9,291 nucleotides of DNA from an uncultured Verrucomicrobiota bacterium (GTDB lineage Bacteria > Verrucomicrobiota > Kiritimatiellia > RFP12 > UBA1067), in assembly GCA_945487985.1 (NCBI GenBank), contig CALYTX010000034.1, positions 1 through 9,291 on the forward strand. The letters run 5' to 3'. The notes below the pieces were generated by a model that was given only the letters and a program-made list of their open reading frames with translations, did not search any database and had not been told where the DNA came from. Made by a program: the position numbers and the translations under genes. Positions 1-6,538 of the stretch are shown piece after piece (position 1 is the first letter of the stretch; every line of letters begins with the position of its first letter).

Positions 1-53
1 CCACAACCCTCAGATTCGTAGTCTGATGCTCTATCCAGTTGAGCTACGGCCCC
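1..53 (-). tRNA. tRNA-Arg (anticodon ACG), 3' part cut off by window start
   Basis: Read on the minus strand from 53, the sequence folds as the 5' half of a tRNA. The acceptor strand GGGGCCG (53-47) is followed by TA and a D stem GCTC/GAGC (44-41 with 31-28) around the loop AACTGGATA. The anticodon stem TCAGA/TCTGA (26-22 with 14-10) pairs perfectly around the 7-nt loop CTACGAA. The anticodon is ACG (19-17), with T at the position before it and A after it as expected. ACG, with A34 normally edited to inosine, reads CGN arginine codons. The variable loop begins at position 9. The T arm, the 3' acceptor strand and any CCA end lie outside the window. An extended -10 promoter lies about 12 nt upstream of the mature 5' end. 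The isotype rests on the anticodon alone, because the discriminator base is not visible. Confidence 0.95.
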
Positions 54-72
54 AAATCAGAAAACGTTAAGT

Positions 73-101
73 ATTATACCATTTCGCACGAGTGCGCGCA
101 A
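73..101 (-). promoter_or_regulatory. Promoter of the tRNA-Arg gene (sigma70-like, extended -10)
   Basis: On the minus strand a perfect TATAAT box (78-73) is preceded by TGG, giving the extended -10 form TGnTATAAT. A -35-like TTGCGC (101-96) lies 17 bp further upstream. The predicted transcription start is near 66, which leaves a leader of about 12 nt to be removed by RNase P before the tRNA 5' end at 53. The spacing is ideal for a housekeeping sigma factor. The assignment is made from sequence only. Confidence 0.75.
85..96. repeat. Perfect inverted repeat CGCAC-GA-GTGCG inside the tRNA promoter spacer
   Basis: Arms of 5 bp (85-89 and 92-96) are separated by 2 nt and pair perfectly. The repeat lies almost wholly between the -35 and -10 boxes of the tRNA-Arg promoter. 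It could be a small operator, but a 5-bp palindrome in GC-rich DNA can arise by chance. No regulator is identified. Confidence 0.3.
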
Positions 102-125
102 GGGGGATATTCCAGGGGGGCTCGT

Positions 126-154
126 TTGGATGATCGGGACGCTTTTGATATAAT
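126..154 (+). promoter_or_regulatory. Promoter of polA (extended -10, predicted leaderless transcript)
   Basis: A perfect TATAAT (149-154) is preceded by TGA (146-148), forming TGnTATAAT. A -35-like TTGGAT (126-131) lies exactly 17 bp upstream. The standard distance from the -10 box puts the transcription start at 161-162, on the first base of the polA ATG (162) or one base before it. The mRNA would therefore have essentially no 5' untranslated leader, and no Shine-Dalgarno sequence is present. The upstream position of this promoter also shows that the open frame running in from position 39 is not translated. Confidence 0.75.
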
Positions 155-161
155 TGCAGAC

Positions 162-2849
162 ATGGAAAAGCTTTTCATTATTGACCTGATGCCATTTCTC
201 TACAAAGGATATTTCGTCTTCCTGCGCAATCCGCGGATGACTGCCTCGGGCATCAACACCTCCGCCCTGCTGGGCCTGGCCAACGGGCTCATGTCAATTC
301 TTAAAAACTACGCCCCCGATTATGCGGTGTTGGCGATGGATCCCCAAGGAACGACTTTCCGTCACGAGGCCTACCCGCCCTACAAGGCCCAGCGTCAGAA
401 GATGCCGGAGGATCTTGCCGCTTCCATCCCTTACGCGTTCGAGCTCGCCGAGGCGCTGAAACTGCCTGTGATCCGCGCGGAAGGCTTCGAGGCCGACGAT
501 GTGATGGGCACGCTCGCGGTCAAAGGGGCGGCGGCGGGCTTTGAGGTCTACATGGCCACACCCGATAAAGACGCCGCCCAGCTGGTCGGCGAACGCATCC
601 GGCTCTTCCGTCCCGCTCGCGCCGGCGAGGAGGCGGAAATCTACGATGAAGCGCGCGTGCGCGAACATTGGCATCTCGCCGAACCGCGGCAAATGATCGA
701 CTACCTGGCGCTCGCCGGCGATTCGTCCGACAATATCCCCGGAATCCGCGGTATCGGCGAAAAAACCGCCGTCGATCTGATCGGCCGCTTCGGCGACATC
801 GAAAACATTATCGCCCATGCCGGCCAACTCAAGGGCAAACTGGCCGAGAAAATTTCCGTCGGCGCGCAGGACGCACGCATCTCCCGGTTCCTTGCCACCA
901 TCCGCACCGATGTCCCCATTCAGGCAGACTGGGAAAGCTTCCGCCGCCGCGGCATCGACCGCGAGAAACTCACCGCCGTCTGCGCCAAATTCGAACTCAG
1001 TCGCCTCGCCAAAGAGTTGCTTGGCGACAATGCCGCGATGCAAACACCTTCCCGGCAGATGCAGAAACTGGCCGATTTCCCCCACGACTACCGCTTGGTC
1101 ACAACCGAGGACGGCGCGCGCGCACTGCTGGCCGAGCTCATGCAGGAAAAACGCATTGCCTTCGACACAGAAACAGCCGCCGCAAACGGATCGAGCTCTA
1201 CGGACGCACACCGTTGCAAGCTCGTCGGCTTCTCGTTCGCCACCGCCCCCGGCAAGGCGTGGTATGTAACGGCCGACCAAATCGACGTGTTCCGTCCGCT
1301 TTTCGCCGACCCCGGAAAAATATTCGTCGGCCACAACGTCAAATTCGACCGTTCGGTGCTTCTGCGCTACGGCATCGGCTTCGCCACTACGCCGCGCGAC
1401 ACCATGCTTGAGCATTACTGCATCGACGCGGCCGCGCGCCACGGCATGGATGTGCTCGCCGGGCAATACCTCAATTACAGCCCGATTCCCATCAGCGCGC
1501 TCATCGGCGAGAAAGAACGCGGCAAAGAGCAGCTTTCGATGGCCGCGCTCACGAACGAACAAATTTGCGACTACGCCGCCGAGGATGCCGACGTGACCTT
1601 GCGCCTCGACGACGCGCTGCGTCCGCAAACGCCCCGCGCGATTGAGTACGAAGAAAAACTTGTCAAAATCCTCATCGAGATGGAGCGCGAAGGCGTGAGA
1701 ATCGATGTCCAAGCGCTCAAGGAGTATTCGCGGATTCTCGAACGCGACATACTCACGCTCACGCAGGACATTCTTGAAGTATCGGGTCCCGGCTTCAACC
1801 CCGACTCCCCCCGGCAGCTGGGCGAGCTGCTATTCGGCAAACTGGGGTTGAAGGGTGGACGGAAAACCGCCTCGGGTCAATTCTCCACCGACGAGAAAAC
1901 GCTCTCGAAACTCGTGGGGGAACATCCACTGGTCGGCAAGATTCTCGAATACCGCGCCTTGACGAAACTGAAATCAACCTACGTCGACAAGCTTCCCGCG
2001 CTGATCGACGCCAATGGACGCATCCATACCACCTATCAGCAAGCCTTCACCGAAACCGGCAGATTGAGTTCTTCCGACCCCAATCTGCAGAACATCCCGA
2101 TAAGGACCGAGCGCGGCAAACTCATCCGCAAGGCTTTTATCGCCCGCGACGAGAACCACCGGCTTATCTCGGCGGACTATTCGCAAATCGAACTGCGCTT
2201 GATGGCGGCTTTCGCGCAAGATCACGCCATGCTCGACGCTTTCCGGCGCGGCGAAGACATCCATCGCGACACCGCCGCGAGAGTGTTCGGCATCATGAGC
2301 GCATTTGTGACGGCGCAGCAGCGCGCCCAATGCAAGATGGTCAATTTCGGCATCATCTACGGCATTTCGGCCTTCGGCCTCTCCCAGCGGCTGAACATTT
2401 CCCGCAAAGAAGCCGCCGGGCTGATCGACACCTACTTCAAGCTCTACCCGGCAGTGAAGACCTTCATGGATCGCGCGATAGCTTCGGCGCGGGAGAAAGG
2501 CTACGCCGAAACAGTGCTCGGACGCCGGCGCACGCTGCGCGACATCGACTCGCGCAACCTGACGGCGCGGCAGGCGGCCGAACGCGACGCGATCAACACC
2601 CCCATCCAGGGCTCGGCGGCCGACCTGATTAAGGTTGCCATGGTCAAAATCGACGAAGCGTTCAAAGCCCTGAGCCTGCGCACCAAAATGGTGCTGCAAA
2701 TTCACGACGAACTCGTTTTCGACGCTCCCGAAGAAGAAGTCGAAACGGTAGTGGAAATCGTCCGGCGCGAAATGTCCAGCGCTCTCGATTTCGGCGTTCC
2801 GCTTGAAGTTAGCATCGGTATCGGACGCAACTGGCTCGACGCCCACTGA
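162..2849 (+). CDS. polA: DNA polymerase I (5'-3' exonuclease, 3'-5' exonuclease and polymerase)
   Basis: This 895-residue Pol I would fill gaps after excision repair and remove Okazaki primers. All three catalytic domains look complete. The N-terminal 5' nuclease (about 1-290) has metal ligands at D8, E110-D112-D113 (EADD), D135/D137 (TPDKD) and D187/D190 (GDSSDN), followed by the helix-3-turn-helix GIRGIGEKTA. The 3'-5' exonuclease (about 310-500) keeps D335-T-E337, N392...D396 and Y471...D475, so proofreading is probably active, unlike in Taq-type enzymes. The polymerase domain shows TETGRLSSSDPNLQNIP, motif A DYSQIELR (D672, E677), motif B with K725 and NFGIIYG (Y733), and motif C QIHDELVF (D849). 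The length is close to the family norm (E. coli 928). I chose ATG 162 because homology begins at MEKLFIIDL and a promoter lies just upstream. The frame is open back to 39, but that extension would run through the promoter and into the tRNA gene. One small oddity is that the first nuclease motif reads DLMPFLYK, with Lys where Arg is usual. The gene stands alone on this strand. Confidence 0.97.
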   Translation: MEKLFIIDLMPFLYKGYFVFLRNPRMTASGINTSALLGLANGLMSILKNYAPDYAVLAMDPQGTTFRHEAYPPYKAQRQKMPEDLAASIPYAFELAEALKLPVIRAEGFEADDVMGTLAVKGAAAGFEVYMATPDKDAAQLVGERIRLFRPARAGEEAEIYDEARVREHWHLAEPRQMIDYLALAGDSSDNIPGIRGIGEKTAVDLIGRFGDIENIIAHAGQLKGKLAEKISVGAQDARISRFLATIRTDVPIQADWESFRRRGIDREKLTAVCAKFELSRLAKELLGDNAAMQTPSRQMQKLADFPHDYRLVTTEDGARALLAELMQEKRIAFDTETAAANGSSSTDAHRCKLVGFSFATAPGKAWYVTADQIDVFRPLFADPGKIFVGHNVKFDRSVLLRYGIGFATTPRDTMLEHYCIDAAARHGMDVLAGQYLNYSPIPISALIGEKERGKEQLSMAALTNEQICDYAAEDADVTLRLDDALRPQTPRAIEYEEKLVKILIEMEREGVRIDVQALKEYSRILERDILTLTQDILEVSGPGFNPDSPRQLGELLFGKLGLKGGRKTASGQFSTDEKTLSKLVGEHPLVGKILEYRALTKLKSTYVDKLPALIDANGRIHTTYQQAFTETGRLSSSDPNLQNIPIRTERGKLIRKAFIARDENHRLISADYSQIELRLMAAFAQDHAMLDAFRRGEDIHRDTAARVFGIMSAFVTAQQRAQCKMVNFGIIYGISAFGLSQRLNISRKEAAGLIDTYFKLYPAVKTFMDRAIASAREKGYAETVLGRRRTLRDIDSRNLTARQAAERDAINTPIQGSAADLIKVAMVKIDEAFKALSLRTKMVLQIHDELVFDAPEEEVETVVEIVRREMSSALDFGVPLEVSIGIGRNWLDAH

Positions 2850-2868
2850 TGCCGGATAGGTAGATCGG

Positions 2869-3582
2869 TCAGGAAATCGCCGCGCCGATCTTCCGCGTAA
2901 GCGCCACGGCGTGGCGGTAGTCGTTAGGCTCTCCGTCAACGGCAATGTTCCCGCGCTCCTCGAGCCTTATCACCAGATTCTTTTCGCCTACATCCCACCA
3001 AGGCTGTCCTTTGGCCAGCACCACCGGCTCGTAATCGATATGATAGGCGCGCACGCGCGCGCCAGTCGCCAGCGCCAGACGCGCCGCGCCGCGGTGGAGC
3101 TTTTTTCCGCCGCGCGTTCCCTGCGGGAACACCACCACGTTCACTCCGCGCCGGAGATAGCCCCCCGCTTCGGCGACTACTTCTTGTCCACCCCTGTCGT
3201 TGGCGATAAAAACCTTGCTGACCACCGCTGAGAGAAACAAGTTGCGCTTGGCCGAAGCCTTGGCGATGCATACAGCGTCGGGAATGTGCGCGAGCAGAAC
3301 ACAAATATCAATGAGCGAGACGTGGTTCATCACGACGATCTCCCCGACCGGGCCGGCGGCGCGTCCGACCGGTGACCCGCGAAACTCTACTGTGTAAAGG
3401 CCTGTGATTCGCGCGCACTTCACAAACATCCGGTAGAAAAAACGAACCGCCCGCCGACCCCAGTCGCGGGGAAAAAACGGCAACGACAGCAAAACTGCAA
3501 ACGGCAGCGCAAAAAGCCCGTAGAGGACAAAGAAAAACCCAGCCAGCAGGGAACGAAAAAATCTACGCGGCGCCACTGCCAT
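2869..3582 (-). CDS. plsC: 1-acyl-sn-glycerol-3-phosphate acyltransferase (PlsC/LPAAT family)
   Basis: This 237-residue protein probably transfers an acyl chain to lysophosphatidic acid to make phosphatidic acid at the inner face of the cytoplasmic membrane. Residues about 9-37 form a hydrophobic N-terminal anchor. The catalytic HX4D motif is NHVSLID (H87, D92). The substrate-binding block is FPQGTRG (152-158), followed by a basic HRGAARLALATGARV stretch typical of the family. The block III position is Gln154 where Glu is most common, a variant I recall from some PlsC proteins, so activity is not ruled out. The ATG follows the ruvA stop with a single base between (TGACATG) and has no Shine-Dalgarno, so translation is probably coupled to ruvA. 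Its 3' end faces polA. Acyl specificity cannot be read from sequence, and a lyso-ornithine-lipid or other PlsC-like acyltransferase remains possible. Confidence 0.88.
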   Translation of the reverse strand: MAVAPRRFFRSLLAGFFFVLYGLFALPFAVLLSLPFFPRDWGRRAVRFFYRMFVKCARITGLYTVEFRGSPVGRAAGPVGEIVVMNHVSLIDICVLLAHIPDAVCIAKASAKRNLFLSAVVSKVFIANDRGGQEVVAEAGGYLRRGVNVVVFPQGTRGGKKLHRGAARLALATGARVRAYHIDYEPVVLAKGQPWWDVGEKNLVIRLEERGNIAVDGEPNDYRHAVALTRKIGAAIS

Positions 3583-3583
3583 G

Positions 3584-4183
3584 TCATTTGCGAGCCAGCG
3601 CGAGACGAACGATCGTTTCGGTGTCCTGCGCCTCGGGATTGCCGGCTATCGCCTCGCTGACCATCTTGTTCGCGGTCTCTTCGCCGAAGCCGAGCGCCGA
3701 AAGCGCCAATATCGCATCGCGCAATATCGGCGCAGCCCCGTCCCTGCCGGCAGCGCGCTGCGTGGACGAAAGCGCCGCGATGGCGTTGACCTTATCCTTC
3801 AACTCGATAAGTATCTTCTCGGCAGTCTTCTTGCCTACACCCTTGATGGACGATATCCGCTTGGCGTTGCCGCCGGCAATTGCCAAACAAAGTTCGCCTA
3901 CGGAGCCGCCGGAAAGAATGGCGATGGCCATCTTCGGCCCCACGCCGCCGACTGCAGTCAACTTTGCGAAAAGATCCTTTTCCGCCGCGCTCGCAAACCC
4001 GAAAAGCAGTTCGTCGTCTTCCCGCACGGAATGGAACGTCAACAACTTCACCTGCGCGCCCGTTTTGGGCAGCCGCTCATAGGTCGAGAGCGGAATGAGC
4101 AATTCATAGCCAACGCCCGCGGCCTCGACAACCGCCCGCGTCGGCTCCTTCTCTACCAGTTCGCCACGGATGGAATAAATCAC
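3584..4183 (-). CDS. ruvA: Holliday junction branch migration complex subunit RuvA
   Basis: RuvA (199 residues) binds the four-way Holliday junction as a tetramer or octamer and loads the RuvB motor for branch migration during recombinational repair. The N-terminal OB-fold domain I (about 1-62) shows the family start MIYSIRGELVEKEP and VREDDELLFGF. Domain II has two helix-hairpin-helix motifs, GGVGPKMA (79-86) and GVGKKTA (115-121), which contact the junction backbone. After a flexible linker (about 135-152), C-terminal domain III (about 153-199), with ALGFGEETANKMV, would contact RuvB. The length matches the family (E. coli 203). The start codon is GTG at 4183. It fits the family N-terminus and no upstream in-frame ATG is needed. 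ruvB and ruvC are not adjacent. Upstream is a membrane protein gene (43-bp gap) and downstream is plsC, 1 bp away. Confidence 0.96.
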   Translation of the reverse strand: MIYSIRGELVEKEPTRAVVEAAGVGYELLIPLSTYERLPKTGAQVKLLTFHSVREDDELLFGFASAAEKDLFAKLTAVGGVGPKMAIAILSGGSVGELCLAIAGGNAKRISSIKGVGKKTAEKILIELKDKVNAIAALSSTQRAAGRDGAAPILRDAILALSALGFGEETANKMVSEAIAGNPEAQDTETIVRLALARK

Positions 4184-4189
4184 TTGTTT

Positions 4190-4195
4190 CCCCCC
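4190..4195 (-). promoter_or_regulatory. Wobble-type ribosome binding site of ruvA
   Basis: On the minus strand a run GGGGGG ends 6 nt before the GTG start of ruvA. It could pair with the CCUCC of the anti-Shine-Dalgarno, using a G-U pair in place of the usual central A. It is the only Shine-Dalgarno-like element I see before any of the five protein genes whose starts are in the window. It supports the GTG start at 4183. Confidence 0.4.
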
Positions 4196-4226
4196 AAGCT
4201 TCGGATACCGTCCGACAATGGACGCC

Positions 4227-5312
4227 TCAGACTACCGGCTTGATGTATTGCGACTTGAGCGCCCGCCACAAAACCACGCAAAACGCCGACAGGGGTATGG
4301 CCAGCAACAGCCCCAGCAGCGACTGGAAGACCGCCCCCCAGAAGAAGAACGAGAAAATCACGCCCGCGTAGCCGAGCCCGGTCTTGTCGCCCTGGATCTT
4401 CGGCGTAATGCAATAGCCATCGAGAATCTGCCCGACCAGCCACACGGCCACCAATCCCACCAACCGGACGAGCGAACCGCCCGCGCCAAAGTAGGCCAAG
4501 GGAATGGCGATGGGCATGCAGATTACCGTTCCGAAAAGCGGAATGAGATTCAGAACCCCGAGCGCGAAGCCGATTACAAATCCGTAAGGCAGCCCAACCA
4601 GCGCGAAGCCGATTCCGTAATACAGCCCCTCGATGAGGCAGATGACCACCTGTCGCTGGAAGAAACTTACGATGATATCGAGAAACGAATCGATCTGCGT
4701 GGCGACAAACGCCTTGGTGCCGTCTTTCAGGAACGGCATTTCGCGCACATAGTCCGCCCCACGCATCTCGGGCCGCATCAAGAAATAGACGAAAAACAAC
4801 AACGCCACCAGCCAGCTGAGAATCCCCGTCAGGCTGCCGATTACCCCCACGCCCACCTGCGCGGCCTTGAGCTTGTAGATCTCGATCCAATCCTGATAAG
4901 GAACGCCGAGCATGTCCGCAAACTCCTTCGCCTTGGGAAAGGTGGTGTGGAACCACTCGAGGAACTTGGCCGCCAGCTCTGGCGCCTGGACGACGAGATT
5001 GGCGATCTGGTCGACCGCAAACGCGCCGAAATGCCACGCGATGACCACCATGGGAACAAACACCGAGAGCATCATCAACAGCACGGACGCGGCGGGATTG
5101 TGCACCAGTTTCTTCCACCACAAATAGTAGGGCTTGAAGAACATGGCCAAGAAAAGCCCGGCGATCACGGGCGTAATCGCCGGCGAAACGCAACCCAACG
5201 CCTTGCCCGCCGCCCAGACGATAAAGGCGGTGAACGAAACAACGACTGCAAGCGAGAGAATCGTCAACCCCACCGCAATGGTCTTGCGCTGACTTTCGGT
5301 AAAATCAATCAT
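4227..5312 (-). CDS. AI-2E family (PerM-like) membrane transporter
   Basis: This 361-residue polytopic membrane protein is placed by overall layout in the AI-2E transporter (PerM/YhhT/TqsA) superfamily. Hydrophobic segments lie at about 11-36, 43-60, 74-98, 157-179, 221-243, 245-275, 283-298 and 312-350. A long soluble stretch (about 100-155) sits between segments 3 and 4, as is usual in the family. Family-like motifs are LNLIPLFGTVI (254-264) and the conserved ILDGYCITPKIQGDKTGL region (296-313). Members export autoinducer-2 or move ions such as Na+/H+, and the substrate here cannot be told. ATG 5312 is preferred over an upstream in-frame ATG at 5360. The TATAAT box at 5324-5319 would lie inside the longer version, and the residues from MIDFTESQRK onward look like a normal N-terminus. 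The stop is 43 bp before ruvA. Confidence 0.88.
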   Translation of the reverse strand: MIDFTESQRKTIAVGLTILSLAVVVSFTAFIVWAAGKALGCVSPAITPVIAGLFLAMFFKPYYLWWKKLVHNPAASVLLMMLSVFVPMVVIAWHFGAFAVDQIANLVVQAPELAAKFLEWFHTTFPKAKEFADMLGVPYQDWIEIYKLKAAQVGVGVIGSLTGILSWLVALLFFVYFLMRPEMRGADYVREMPFLKDGTKAFVATQIDSFLDIIVSFFQRQVVICLIEGLYYGIGFALVGLPYGFVIGFALGVLNLIPLFGTVICMPIAIPLAYFGAGGSLVRLVGLVAVWLVGQILDGYCITPKIQGDKTGLGYAGVIFSFFFWGAVFQSLLGLLLAIPLSAFCVVLWRALKSQYIKPVV

Positions 5313-5318
5313 GCGCCC

Positions 5319-5327
5319 ATTATACCA
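5319..5327 (-). promoter_or_regulatory. Extended -10 promoter of the PerM-family gene (predicted leaderless)
   Basis: The minus strand reads TGGTATAAT (5327-5319), an exact extended -10 element. The last base is 6 nt from the ATG at 5312, so the standard +1 falls on the A of that ATG. No good -35 exists at 17 bp (TGAGCC, 5347-5342, which overlaps the pfp stop codon), as is allowed for extended -10 promoters. No Shine-Dalgarno is visible. It fits the 32-bp gap after pfp. Confidence 0.65.
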
Positions 5328-5344
5328 TAATCCCCAGACTAGGC

Positions 5345-6529
5345 TCAGAGAATCTCGCACTCCGGCAACTTGCCGACCAAAGGCCGCGCATATTCCACGA
5401 ACGCCGCCGTAACATCGTGTCCGTTCTGCGCGATATACTCCCGCGGCAGCGAACGGGTGTGCTTGGCCGCACGCTCGATCGGCACGGGCGCGTACGATAC
5501 TTTGTACTTGCGCGAGCGTCCACGCACGATTGCAATCGTTCCCTTGGTAAGACGACCCGCCAGTGCCGCCGCCACCGCCGCCGCCCCGGCCGCGCGCGCC
5601 TCAGTCCGGTCGGTTTCCGAGACGATGCCCGGGAACGAGCGCTGCAGGTAGCCAAACGTGTCAGCACGCACGCGCTTTATCTTCGCCTTCTCCTTGAGCA
5701 GGCGGGCAAGCGAGTCGCCCAACGCGCCGGTTCCGGACATTTGCACATTGCCGTGGCTGTCGGTTTCTCCGGTGCCAAGCTTTGCGCCGATAGGCACGCC
5801 GTCGCGTCCGCGAATGCCCTCGGAGATTGCGCATACGCAACGACCGAACCGCTTCATCGCCGCTTTCACATCGCGAACGAATTTCGCTTCGGAAAAAGGG
5901 ACCTCCGGCAGGTATATCAAGTGCGGGCCGTCATCCTCGCGCACGCGCGCAAGCGCCGAAGCGGCCGTGAGAAAGCCGGCGTCACGGCCCATAACAATGT
6001 CAATCTTCACTCCGCCGAGCGCACGATTGTCGAGATCGTCGCCGCGGATGGCGCTCGCCACGAACCGCGCCGCCGAACCATATCCCGGCGTATGGTCGCA
6101 ACTGCGCAAATCATTGTCGATCGTTTTGGGAATGTGGTAGACGACCAGCGGATAGCCCGCCTTTTCGGCTTCCTCGGCGACAATGCGCGCAGCGTCCGCC
6201 GAATCGTTACCGCCAATATAGAAGAAGTAGCCAACGTTCAACCGGCGAAACGATTCGAAAATCGCCTTGCAGTCTTCCGCGGACGGTTTCCGGCGGCAGC
6301 TGCCGAGCGCTGAAGAAGGCGTGCGGGCGATCGCCTCAAGTTTCTTGGCCGATGGCTTGCGCAAATCGACATAATCATCGCCGAGAATCCCCACGATGCC
6401 GTGCCGCGCGCCGAGGATCTTCCCGATCCTGCTGCTGCCGCGCGCGGCCATCACCGCGCCGACCAGCGATTCATTGATAACCATTGAGGGACCGCCCGAC
6501 TGGGCAACGACCATATTCATTTTTCTCAT
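5345..6529 (-). CDS. pfp: 6-phosphofructokinase, pyrophosphate-dependent type
   Basis: This 394-residue cytoplasmic enzyme phosphorylates fructose 6-phosphate to fructose 1,6-bisphosphate, the committing step of glycolysis. The N-terminus VVAQSGGPSMVINESL is the phosphofructokinase glycine-rich donor loop. The catalytic PKTIDND lies at 134-140, followed by GYGSAAR (149-155), MGRDAGFL (180-187), LPEVPF (207-212) and SEGI (236-239). Two positions point to PPi rather than ATP as donor. GGNDS (106-110) has Asp109 where ATP enzymes have Gly (GGDGS), and PKTIDND has Lys135 where ATP enzymes have Gly (PGTIDND). PPi enzymes work reversibly near equilibrium, so the gene may serve both glycolysis and gluconeogenesis. 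The start may be 6529, 6520 or 6514 (M1, M4, M6), and I keep 6529 because the promoter predicts a transcript beginning about 3 nt before it. It lies 30 bp after uvrA and 32 bp before the PerM-family gene. Confidence 0.92.
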   Translation of the reverse strand: MRKMNMVVAQSGGPSMVINESLVGAVMAARGSSRIGKILGARHGIVGILGDDYVDLRKPSAKKLEAIARTPSSALGSCRRKPSAEDCKAIFESFRRLNVGYFFYIGGNDSADAARIVAEEAEKAGYPLVVYHIPKTIDNDLRSCDHTPGYGSAARFVASAIRGDDLDNRALGGVKIDIVMGRDAGFLTAASALARVREDDGPHLIYLPEVPFSEAKFVRDVKAAMKRFGRCVCAISEGIRGRDGVPIGAKLGTGETDSHGNVQMSGTGALGDSLARLLKEKAKIKRVRADTFGYLQRSFPGIVSETDRTEARAAGAAAVAAALAGRLTKGTIAIVRGRSRKYKVSYAPVPIERAAKHTRSLPREYIAQNGHDVTAAFVEYARPLVGKLPECEIL

Positions 6530-6538
6530 AGCGCGCTT

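Noticed and set aside
39..161. N-terminal extension of polA by 41 residues, starting at an ATG-like codon at 39
   Set aside because: It overlaps the tRNA-Arg gene and the polA promoter, and its residues do not resemble any Pol I N-terminus. Homology starts at Met 162.
1..161. tRNA gene as an integration site for a mobile element
   Set aside because: No integrase, attachment repeat or foreign-looking genes are present on the visible side. Downstream of the tRNA 3' end is outside the window.
294..1712. Long open frame (472 codons) antisense to polA
   Set aside because: It is a shadow of the GC-rich polA codons. Its protein is low-complexity in Arg, Gly, Ala and Val with no recognisable domain, while polA on the other strand is unambiguous.
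2862..2891. Possible hairpin AGATCGG/CCGATCT at the polA-plsC junction as a terminator
   Set aside because: The 7-bp stem has a 16-nt loop, no T-run follows in either direction, and it lies partly in plsC coding sequence.
1974..2945. Second long antisense frame (323 codons) over the 3' end of polA and into plsC
   Set aside because: It spans two confidently identified genes in the wrong frame and shows no motif.
4180..5193. 337-codon minus-strand frame overlapping the PerM-family gene
   Set aside because: It is another frame of the same strand and has no transmembrane pattern or family motif.
4218..5330. 370-codon plus-strand frame opposite the PerM-family gene, rich in His, Gln, Glu and Arg
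   Set aside because: The composition is the reverse-complement image of a hydrophobic membrane protein, and the minus strand encodes clear transmembrane helices with family motifs.
5313..5360. Upstream ATG at 5360 as the start of the PerM-family protein
   Set aside because: The extra 16 residues cover an exact TGGTATAAT box and overlap the pfp stop. The sequence from MIDFTESQRK onward is a normal N-terminus.
5417..6313. 298-codon plus-strand frame opposite pfp, and a similar 297-codon frame at 6701-7594 opposite uvrA
   Set aside because: Both are shadows of strongly supported enzymes with conserved active-site motifs on the minus strand.
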